This document shows positions 1 to 5,166 of a DNA stretch of 5,166 nt, in pieces (positions within the stretch are counted from its first letter, which is position 1; the number at the start of each line of letters is the position of its first letter). Under the pieces are notes generated by a model, which worked only from the letters and a program-made list of their open reading frames with translations, was not told the DNA's origin and searched no databases. The translations under genes were made by a program, and so were the position numbers. This DNA is from Candidatus Sulfotelmatobacter sp. (GTDB taxonomy: Bacteria; Acidobacteriota; Terriglobia; Terriglobales; Acidobacteriaceae), in the NCBI GenBank assembly GCA_030037575.1, contig JASHRB010000359.1:1-5166 (forward strand), written 5' to 3'.

Positions 1-62
1 TGCTAGAATCATCGGTCTCTGATCAACTTTCGTGCCCAGCAGGCACAGTTGTCTTCCGAACC

Positions 63-1115
63 ATGCCTGATCTTCTTGCAGCAGATGAGATCGATACCCT
101 GCCAAAGGCGAAAACTCTCGTCGAACCTGAGATGCACACCGATGTGCTCGTCATCGGGGCCGGCCCCACCGGCCTTGCCTGCGCGATCGAGGCCCAAGAA
201 ATTGGCCTGAAAGTGATCGTGCTCGACAAAGGCTGCCTGGTGAATTCTCTGTTTCACTATCCTGCGGGGATGTTATTTTTCACCACGCCTGAACTGCTGG
301 AGATCGGCGACATTCCGTTCACTACCGCGAACCAGAAGCCCACGCGCGAAGAGGCTCTCGAGTACTATCGCAAGGTTGCCGACCACTACGAGCTGGATGT
401 GCGGCAATACGAATGGGTCAAGACCGTGATGGGCGAGGATGGCCACTTCAGCATCACGGCCACGGACCGTGCGGGCCGTCCGCATGACTATCGCACTCGC
501 AAGGTGATCGTCTCGACCGGGTATTACGATCTGGCCAACCAGCTTGGCCTGCGCGGCGAAGATTTGCCCAAGGTTTCGCATTACTACGGCGAGCCGCATC
601 CTTATTACGACAGCGATGTGCTCGTAATCGGGGGCAAGAATTCAGCCGCCATCGCGGCACTCGATTTATGGAGGCACGGCGCCCGCGTCACTCTGGTTTA
701 TCGTGGGTCGCAACTTCATCATCACGTAAAATATTGGATCAAACCCGACCTTGAAAATCGCATCAAGAACGGGGAGATCACGGCCTATTTCAATAGTTCT
801 GTGCAGGAAATCGGCGTCGATCACGCGGTCGTGAATACGCCGCGCGGGCCGATCCGTTTGAAGAATGATTTCGTGCTGGCCATGATCGGCTACCATCCCG
901 ACTATGATTTTCTGCGCAGCATGGGAATCGAATTGTCGGAACAGCAATGCCGGCCGGTCTGCGATCCGGTCTCGCTCGAAAGCAATGTTCCCGGAATTTA
1001 TGTCGCAGGAGTGATCGTCGCGGGATCGCGCACGAACGAAATCTTCATTGAGAACGGCCGCTTCCACGGTAAACAAATCGCCGAAGATCTGAGGAGGAAG
1101 ATACCGCTGCAGTAG
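63..1115 (+). CDS. ypdA: YpdA-family FAD/NAD(P)-binding oxidoreductase (putative bacillithiol disulfide reductase)
   Basis: A 350-residue two-dinucleotide-binding-domain flavoprotein. GAGPTG (residues 32-37) starts the FAD-binding Rossmann fold. KGCLVNSLFHYP (57-68) followed by GDIPF is the block that separates YpdA proteins from thioredoxin reductases. VIGGKNSAAIAA (188-199) is the NAD(P)H-binding fold, and GIYVAGVIVAG (311-321) is the C-terminal FAD-contacting motif. No CxxC redox pair is visible. Characterised YpdA proteins use NADPH to reduce bacillithiol disulfide in the cytosol; that activity here is inferred from family membership. The position after GxGP that I recall as Cys in Firmicutes YpdA is Thr36 here. 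Start: neither ATG 63 nor the in-frame ATG 132 (Met24) has a Shine-Dalgarno. Starting at Met24 gives 327 residues, the usual family length; 63 is kept as the longest frame. The gene stands alone and converges with the peptidase gene downstream. Confidence 0.85.
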   Translation: MPDLLAADEIDTLPKAKTLVEPEMHTDVLVIGAGPTGLACAIEAQEIGLKVIVLDKGCLVNSLFHYPAGMLFFTTPELLEIGDIPFTTANQKPTREEALEYYRKVADHYELDVRQYEWVKTVMGEDGHFSITATDRAGRPHDYRTRKVIVSTGYYDLANQLGLRGEDLPKVSHYYGEPHPYYDSDVLVIGGKNSAAIAALDLWRHGARVTLVYRGSQLHHHVKYWIKPDLENRIKNGEITAYFNSSVQEIGVDHAVVNTPRGPIRLKNDFVLAMIGYHPDYDFLRSMGIELSEQQCRPVCDPVSLESNVPGIYVAGVIVAGSRTNEIFIENGRFHGKQIAEDLRRKIPLQ

Positions 1116-1141
1116 CTGGATTCTCGACTAGCCCGCTGGAC

Positions 1142-1154
1142 CTGCCGGCGGCAG
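1142..1154. terminator. Short GC-rich hairpin downstream of the ypdA-like gene
   Basis: CTGCC / GGCAG arms around a 3-nt GGC loop form a perfect 5-bp stem starting 27 bases after the stop codon. No T-tract follows, so this is not a standard intrinsic terminator. It may only contribute to transcript-end stability. Confidence is low because such short GC stems are common by chance. Confidence 0.2.
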
Positions 1155-1169
1155 CGTGTAAGTCAAAGC

Positions 1170-1226
1170 CATCCTTCGACTGCGTAAGCGCTTCACACTC
1201 GCGAGGCGCTTACTTCGCCCAGGATG
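1170..1226. repeat. Intergenic imperfect palindrome in a convergent spacer, possible bidirectional terminator or dispersed repeat
   Basis: Outer arms CATCCT (1170-1175) and AGGATG (1221-1226) and perfect inner arms GTAAGCGC (1184-1191) and GCGCTTAC (1206-1213) are separated by a mispaired stretch and a 14-nt loop. The element lies between the stop of the plus-strand reductase and the stop of the minus-strand peptidase, where a two-way terminator would be expected. The cores ATCCTTCGACT and AGGATGAC resemble dispersed intergenic palindromes I associate with Acidobacteriota and some other phyla. That resemblance is recollection and was not tested here. No T-tract flanks the stem. Confidence 0.5.
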
Positions 1227-1241
1227 ACACTGTAGTAGAGC

Positions 1242-3179
1242 CTACTTCAGCAAATACTCCTTCACGAACATGATGGTCGCATAAAACTGGAAATCGCTAT
1301 TTTTCTTTTTGCGGAAGCCGTGGCCTTCATCTTTCGCCAGCAGCCACCACACCGGACTTCCGTTCTGCCGCACCACTTGCACCATCTGCGCCGATTCGCT
1401 CGCCGGAACTCGCGGATCGTTCTGCCCAGCAATCACGAACAAAGGCTTGGTAATGTTCTTTGCCTTGTTCGCCGGGGCCGATCGACTCCAAAAATTCGCG
1501 CATCTTGGGGTCGCGTTCGTCGCCGTACTCCGCGCGGCGCAAATCCTGGCGGTAGCCCGAAGTGTGCTCCAGGAACGTCACCAGATTCGACGGCCCGACA
1601 ACATCAACCGAGCAGCAGATTCGTTCGTTGTAGTTGGTCGCGACGGCAAGCGTCATAAATCCGCCGTAACTGCCACCGGTGATCATGATTTTGCTTGCAT
1701 CGAGATCAGGCTGCGTTGAATCCAATCGAGGAGGGAATTGATATCCTTGTAAGAACCTTTGCGCAGAAATCCGTTGTCGAGTTTCTGAAACGTCTTGCCA
1801 TACCCGGTCGATCCGCGCACATTCGGATAAATCATCGCGATGCCCAGTTCGTTCAGGTAGTAATTGTCCCGGCCAAGAAAATAAGGCCGTTCCTGACCCT
1901 CCGGCCCTCCATGAATATCGATAAACACCGGGCGCTTGCCTGAGAACTTGCTCGGCGGCTTGTATAAAAAACCCGAGATCGAGCGATCGTCCCACGACTT
2001 CCAATGAATCAGATGCGCTTCGGAGAATTCCGAAGCGATAAGGCCGCCGGTTTCGCCCAAGGTCCAGCGCTCGAGCTTTCCCGTGCTGAGGTCGAAAGAA
2101 AATGTATCACCGGGATGACTTGCCGTTTCGAGCGTGAATGCAAACTCGCGATGGTCGCGCCATTTAATGCCGACCACTACTCCGGCTGGCAACCTCGGGC
2201 CTGCGATTTCTTTGTTCGTCTTCGTGTCGAGCACACGCAGCGCGCTGATTCCATCTTCGTTTGATTCGAATGCGATGAACCGGCCGTCTTTCGAGAGATC
2301 GAATTCGTCGACGTCCCACTTCAGATCGGGAGTGAGCACGCGCGTCTTGCGCGAAGCCAAATCCATATATGCCAAACGCTGGAATTCTGAATCTTGATCG
2401 GTCGTAAAGTAGATTCCTTTTCCATCTTTCGCGAAGCGCGGATGACCATAAAACACCGTCTGTGCGCCGATTTTCGGCGTAAGCAATTCTTTTTGGCCCG
2501 ACTTGATGTCTATTCGCCAGACATAGGTTTCAGCCGCCGAGACGTAATTGCTTGCCAGGATTTGCTTCCCATCGTGCGACCAGTCGGAGACGTTCCATCC
2601 GCCGCCCTCCATCTGCGCTACCAGGCGGGCGCTCGATGGATCGTTGGCATTCATCACCCAAATATCGAGATCGTTGCCGGTGCGTCTGGTGGAAGCGTAG
2701 GCAATACGGTCTCCTTGATATGACCATTGCGGGCTGACGTTGCGCGACTTGCCGTCGCTCAGCAGAGTGACGTTGCCGGTGGCAAAATCGTAGCGGTAGA
2801 GCTGAAAGAATTCGTCTCCGCCGACGTCTTTGCTGAACAGGAAGGACTCGCCGTTCACCGGCGCGTATTCTGCGCCTGCGACGCGGTCAGGAAAGAACGT
2901 GAGCTGCGTGCGCGCCGCCCCGGGAAACTTCACTTGATGCGCCTGATACGTATCGGCGAAGCGGGTTTCAATTACCATCTCGCGCTTGGTTGGGTGCCAG
3001 CCGGCAAACACATCCGCGCGATAGTCGGTGTAGCGGCCCGCCCCCTCGGCCACCGAAGCGGGAATCTTCGGAATTCCCTCGGCCACCAGATTTTCGTTGG
3101 GAGCTACGTCGGCACCCTGCGCGAGCGCCAAGGCTGAAAGAAGAATGAATGGAATCGCGTGGCAGACAAACTTCTTCAT
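1242..3179 (-). pseudogene. Secreted S9-family serine peptidase (prolyl oligopeptidase / acylaminoacyl-peptidase type), interrupted by two compensating frameshifts
   Basis: Joining three frame segments gives a protein of about 645 residues, normal for the family. It starts with a signal peptide (MKKF, hydrophobic AIPFILLSALALA, likely cut near residue 21), so it is exported. Residues up to about 390 form a beta-propeller-like region with TolB/PD40-type repeats (SPQWSYQGDRIAYAS, SDWSHDGKQILAS). The alpha/beta-hydrolase domain follows, with HGGPEGQ and the nucleophile elbow GGSYGG (Ser codon 1669-1671). The acid is QNDPRVP (Asp 1416-1418) and the base DEGHGF (His 1320-1322), so all triad members survive. 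The family cleaves oligopeptides, often after Pro or releasing blocked N-terminal residues; substrate is not predictable. One base is missing near 1716-1718 and one is extra in the CCGGGG tract at 1472-1477. The first frame alone stops at 1683, before the catalytic Ser. Sequencing error is as likely as true decay. Start 3179 is set by a strong Shine-Dalgarno and the signal peptide. Confidence 0.85.
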
Positions 3180-3186
3180 CGATAAA

Positions 3187-3191
3187 CTCCT
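3187..3191 (-). promoter_or_regulatory. Shine-Dalgarno of the S9 peptidase gene
   Basis: The minus strand reads AGGAG seven bases before the ATG at 3179. An upstream in-frame ATG at 3203 would add eight residues (MFRSRSLS) ahead of the signal peptide and lies upstream of this site. The ribosome-binding site and the immediate MKK-hydrophobic signal sequence therefore both support 3179 as the true start. Confidence 0.8.
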
Positions 3192-3237
3192 ACTGCGGAA
3201 CAAAGTAATGATTCAGCTGAAGAATTCGCAGCGCGAT

Positions 3238-3260
3238 CTTAGGGCCGCCGCAAGAATAAC
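3238..3260 (+). repeat. Left terminal inverted repeat of the ISAzo13-family element
   Basis: It begins CTTAGGG and ends GCAAGAATAAC. Against the reverse complement of 5144-5166, 18 of 23 positions match, with mismatches at positions 3, 8, 10, 11 and 17 and no gaps. The TAGGG/AAGGG tip plus a conserved internal GCAA.AATAAC block is the expected layout of a transposase end, with a cleavage tip and an inner binding site. Confidence 0.85.
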
Positions 3261-3397
3261 AACTCACAATGGATCGTTTATCTGTCATAATTCAGCTTTC
3301 TAATATCCGTCTTGCAAAACGACTCTGTGGCTCTCTGCAGCAGTAAATATAGCCTTTGTCGGGCTAGAGGGTCGTGGCCCCTGAGTCGTGGTAGATT

Positions 3398-3443
3398 TGT
3401 TATAGTTCCGACAATAGAGTTTGGGTCAGTCGGAACTATAACA
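3398..3443. promoter_or_regulatory. Perfect 15-bp inverted repeat abutting the transposase start codon (operator or translation-blocking hairpin)
   Basis: TGTTATAGTTCCGAC (3398-3412) and its exact reverse complement (3429-3443) flank a 16-nt spacer, and the right arm ends two bases before the ATG at 3446. The left arm contains TATAGT (3401-3406), one mismatch from a sigma-70 -10 box, though I see no good -35 at 17-18 bp. Two roles fit: a dimeric operator, perhaps bound by the winged-helix domain encoded just downstream, or an mRNA hairpin that hides the initiation region when transcription enters from outside the IS. No clear Shine-Dalgarno precedes the ATG; only GGA at 3433-3435. The repeat is seen directly; the role is inferred. 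Confidence 0.75.
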
Positions 3444-3445
3444 TT

Positions 3446-4207
3446 ATGCGGCCCCTCTCTTTCCGCCCCGATGCCCTGCGCATGCTTCTGCTGCGCAACC
3501 AAGTCGCCACCCTGGACGCATTGAAACAAGCTCTCGGCACCTCGGTGGATGTCACCGTCTTCCGCAAACTTAAGCCGCTGGATTACCTCACCAGCTATTC
3601 CCATCGCGGCCGCTACTACACCTTGCGCGAAATCGCCAGCTTTGACGATCATGGACTGTGGTCGCATGCCGACGCCTGGTTCTCCCGCTTCGGGACCCTG
3701 CTGGCCACCGCGGAACGATTCGTTCATCGTTCCCCTCGCGGATACTTCGCCGATGAACTGGCTTCGCTGTTGCATGTCCAGGTGCAGGATGCCCTGTATC
3801 AGTTGACGCAGCAGGGTCGAGTTTCGCGCCAGATCGTTTCCGCTCGGTATCTATACACCGCTACCGATCCTGCCAGCCAACGGCGGCAACTGCTGGCGCG
3901 GCGTACCGTTGAGTTCCTGCCTACCGTGCTGGATGCCTCGGTACTGGAGGTCGCCCCGGAGGAGGTGAAGGCCGCCATCCTGCTGTTCTACAGTCTGCTA
4001 GACGAGCAGCAGCGCCGCTTGTATGCCGGACTGGAATCTCTCAAACTGGGCCGTGGTGGCGATCGTCAATTGGCCGACTTCCTCGACCTGGATCCACACA
4101 CCGTGTCCCGGGGACGATTCCAGTTACTTTCTCAGGACGTGGAAGTGGACCGTGCGCGCAAAGCCGGCGCTGGACGCAAGCCGGTGGAAAAAAAACGCCC
4201 GAAATAA
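3446..4207 (+). CDS. IS orfA: winged-helix-like accessory domain fused to the N-terminal HTH of an ISAzo13-family transposase
   Basis: A 253-residue basic protein with two parts. Residues 1-155 are not part of the usual ISAzo13 transposase. They look like tandem winged-helix modules: residues 10-60, with TVFRKLKPLDYLTSYSHRGR then YYTLREI, and 80-140, with RGYFADELASLLHVQVQDAL then GRVSRQIVSARYLY. They resemble hypothetical proteins I associate with ISAzo13-type elements; the pattern also recalls AbiEi-type wHTH proteins. Residues 172-250 match the usual transposase start: LLDEQQRRLYAGLESLKLGRGG, then an HTH (RQLADFLDLDPHTVSRGRFQL), then GAGRKPVEKK. The frame stops 12 bases after a run of eight A. 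A -1 shift there would extend it into the DDE domain and give about 565 residues, against roughly 400 for typical members. Probable roles: end binding for the HTH, and end binding or autoregulation for the extra domain. Confidence 0.8.
   Translation: MRPLSFRPDALRMLLLRNQVATLDALKQALGTSVDVTVFRKLKPLDYLTSYSHRGRYYTLREIASFDDHGLWSHADAWFSRFGTLLATAERFVHRSPRGYFADELASLLHVQVQDALYQLTQQGRVSRQIVSARYLYTATDPASQRRQLLARRTVEFLPTVLDASVLEVAPEEVKAAILLFYSLLDEQQRRLYAGLESLKLGRGGDRQLADFLDLDPHTVSRGRFQLLSQDVEVDRARKAGAGRKPVEKKRPK
4188..4195 (+). other. A8 slippery run, candidate -1 programmed frameshift (or transcriptional slippage) site joining orfA to orfB
   Basis: In the orfA frame the codons are GAA AAA AAA CGC, giving the A_AAA_AAA heptamer at 4189-4195. 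A one-base backward slip gives ...VEKK then TPEIIEVIEVLLEHDTAGDP, which continues the expected family sequence through the basic linker into the catalytic half without loss or gain. The orfB frame between 3961 and 4363 has no ATG or GTG; a TTG at 4264 already lies inside the conserved region. I see no strong stimulatory hairpin 5-10 nt downstream, only a 4-bp TCGA stem at 4208-4220. A deletion from an original nine-A run would look the same. Confidence 0.6.
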
Positions 4208-5142
4208 TCGAAGTCATCGAGGTTCTGCTGGAGCACGATACGGCCGGAGATCCCATCACGGGATTGAAGTGGACCCGCAAGACCACGGAAAAGATCGCCG
4301 AGGTTCTCCAGCAGATCGACATCCCGGTCTCGGCCAATACGGTCGCTCGTCTTCTCTATCAAATGGATTTCTCTCTGCGCGTCAACCGCAAGCAAATCGC
4401 CACCAACTCCAGCCCCCACCGCGACCAGCAGTTCCAACATATCTGCACGCTCCGGACTCGCTTCCAGCGACAAGGCCTTCCCATCATCAGCGTCGACAGT
4501 AAGAAGCGCGAAATGATCGGCAACTTCAAAAACGGCGGCGCCAAATGGGATCGCTCGCCGGTTCTCGTGAACGATCACGACTTTCTCTCCGAAGCCAGCG
4601 GAGTGGGAATCTCCTATGGTATTTATGACCCGCCCCACAACCGTGGCACTGTCTGCGTCGGCATCTCTCACGACACACCAGCTTTCGCGGCTCATTCCAT
4701 TGCTACCTGGTGGAGACGGGAGGGGTCACGTCGCTATGGCCGTGCCCCCAAACTTTTGCTTCTCGCCGACTCCGGCGGTAGCAACCGTTGCACTTCCTGG
4801 GCTTGGAAGATCCAACTTCACAGCCAGGTATGCAACCCCTTCGGCATCGCCATCACCATCGCTCACTACCCTACCGGCGCCTCCAAATGGAATCCCATAG
4901 AGCACCGGTTGTTCTCCGAGATTTCCAAGAACTGGGCCGCCGAGCCACTCGACAGCTACGAAAAAATGCTCAAATTCATTCGCACCACCGGCACTCAAAC
5001 CGGCTTAGTTGTGACCGCCTATCTCGACCGAAACGAGTATCCAACCCGTCTCAAGCCAGACCCGCAGTTGATCTCTTCACTGCGCCTCACTCCAGGCAAA
5101 GTGCTCCCGCGATGGAACTATACAATCCAACCGAATCTGTGA
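4195..5142 (+). CDS. IS orfB: DDE catalytic half of an ISAzo13-family transposase
   Basis: From the A8 shift point this frame encodes about 315 residues. It starts TPEIIEVIEVLLEHDTAGDPITGLKWTRKTTEKIAEVL, continues with a second HTH-like stretch (VSANTVARLLYQMDFSLRVNRK), and then the RNase H-fold catalytic core. The triad is visible: Asp in ISVDSKKREMIGNF (codon 4495-4497), Asp in LLLADSGGSN (4768-4770) and Glu in SKWNPIEHRLFSEI (4900-4902). The usual C-terminal WNYTI is present and the stop is one base before the right inverted repeat. The catalytic part looks intact and full length. It cuts and joins IS ends, acting on DNA through two metal ions as in other DDE enzymes. Independent translation is unlikely for lack of a start codon, so the product should be an orfA-orfB fusion. 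The coordinates begin at the inferred first shifted codon. Confidence 0.85.
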   Translation, partial: TPEIIEVIEVLLEHDTAGDPITGLKWTRKTTEKIAEVLQQIDIPVSANTVARLLYQMDFSLRVNRKQIATNSSPHRDQQFQHICTLRTRFQRQGLPIISVDSKKREMIGNFKNGGAKWDRSPVLVNDHDFLSEASGVGISYGIYDPPHNRGTVCVGISHDTPAFAAHSIATWWRREGSRRYGRAPKLLLLADSGGSNRCTSWAWKIQLHSQVCNPFGIAITIAHYPTGASKWNPIEHRLFSEISKNWAAEPLDSYEKMLKFIRTTGTQTGLVVTAYLDRNEYPTRLKPDPQLISSLRLTPGKVLPRWNYTIQPNL

Positions 5143-5143
5143 A

Positions 5144-5166
5144 GTTATTTTTGCGCAGTCCCTTAG
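5144..5166 (-). repeat. Right terminal inverted repeat of the ISAzo13-family element
   Basis: Reading inward from the last base on the minus strand it begins CTAAGGGACTGCGCAA and ends AATAAC, matching the left repeat at 18 of 23 positions. The orfB stop codon (5140-5142) is one base away. The window ends on the outermost matching base, so flanking host DNA is absent. Confidence 0.85.

Larger units (their letters stand above)
3238..5166 (+). mobile_element. ISAzo13-family insertion sequence, apparently complete, about 1.93 kb
   Basis: Terminal inverted repeats at 3238-3260 and 5144-5166 bound a transposase unit read on the plus strand. The transposase is recognisable as ISAzo13 family (also annotated as Rhodopirellula-type DDE transposase) from VDSKKREMIGNF, ADSGGSN, SKWNPIEHRLF and the C-terminal WNYTI. 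The element has a roughly 185-bp leader between its left repeat and orfA, then orfA and a -1-frame orfB, and only one base between the orfB stop and the right repeat. The right repeat ends on the last base of the window, so neither the target-site duplication nor the exact outer boundary can be checked. The insertion lies 58 bp upstream of the peptidase start codon. Confidence 0.85.

Noticed and set aside
9..257. Minus-strand 82-residue open frame at the window start
   Set aside because: It overlaps the FAD-binding GxGxxG region of the reductase on the other strand and has no domain or ribosome-binding site of its own.
3289..3317. Possible outward minus-strand promoter in the left IS end (TTGCAA, 17 bp, TGAATT)
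   Set aside because: The -35 is fair but the -10 lacks the key TA...T pattern, so it is not annotated and is only mentioned as a weak candidate.
3312..3524. Plus-strand 70-residue open frame crossing the palindrome
   Set aside because: It overlaps orfA in another frame, crosses the inverted repeat and has no recognisable content.
3278..3775. Minus-strand 165-residue open frame overlapping the IS leader and the start of orfA
   Set aside because: It runs antisense through the 15-bp palindrome and orfA, has no recognisable domain, and its composition is that expected from the complement of a GC-rich coding frame.
4250..4264. ATCCC / GGGAT hairpin as a frameshift stimulator
   Set aside because: It starts about 55 nt after the A8 run, too far for the usual 5-10 nt spacing, and has only five pairs.
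4132..4695. Minus-strand 187-residue open frame inside the transposase
   Set aside because: It lies opposite the conserved DDE core, whose motifs are unambiguous; a shadow frame.
1..5166. CRISPR arrays, tRNA or rRNA genes, riboswitches, defence-system genes
   Set aside because: No regularly spaced repeats, cloverleaf or conserved RNA cores were seen, and the only non-host genes belong to the insertion sequence.

Overview
The window most likely comes from a moderately GC-rich environmental bacterium, and an Acidobacteriota (Terriglobia-like) origin is my best guess. This is inference. It rests on a YpdA-type flavoprotein disulfide reductase, a secreted S9 prolyl-oligopeptidase-family enzyme, an intergenic palindrome built on ATCCTTCGACT / AGGATGAC cores of a kind I associate with that phylum, and an ISAzo13-family element. 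No rRNA, tRNA or marker gene is present to confirm it.

Layout. Bases 1-62 hold nothing I can name. A plus-strand ypdA-like gene (63-1115) is followed by a 126-bp convergent spacer with a small GC hairpin and a 57-bp imperfect palindrome. Next, on the minus strand, is an S9-family serine peptidase with a clean signal peptide and a good Shine-Dalgarno (start 3179, stop at 1242). Two single-base frameshifts of opposite sign interrupt it, so the segment with the catalytic Ser lies in a different frame from the rest. From 3238 to the last base, 5166, the sequence is one insertion sequence of about 1.93 kb. I delimit it by a pair of 23-bp terminal inverted repeats (18/23 identical) at 3238-3260 and 5144-5166.

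The IS belongs to the ISAzo13 (DDE 'Rhodopirellula transposase') family and has an unusual organisation. Its first ORF (3446-4207) joins a two-part winged-helix-like domain of about 155 residues to the N-terminal HTH of the transposase. The catalytic DDE part (frame open to 5142) is in the -1 frame. The frames meet at a run of eight A (4188-4195) in the classic A_AAA_AAA register, and the DDE frame has no usable ATG or GTG start before its conserved region. A perfect 15-bp inverted repeat (3398-3412 / 3429-3443) ends two bases before the orfA start codon, which suggests an operator or an mRNA hairpin controlling transposase initiation.

The three units do not form an operon or a shared pathway. 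The functional link is positional: the IS lies 58 bp upstream of the peptidase start codon and probably separates that gene from its native promoter. I found no evidence of a new defence or biosynthetic system. The most distinctive item is the winged-helix/transposase fusion with its palindrome and slippery site. The three frame breaks in this window all lie at short homopolymers, so sequencing error must be considered for each.
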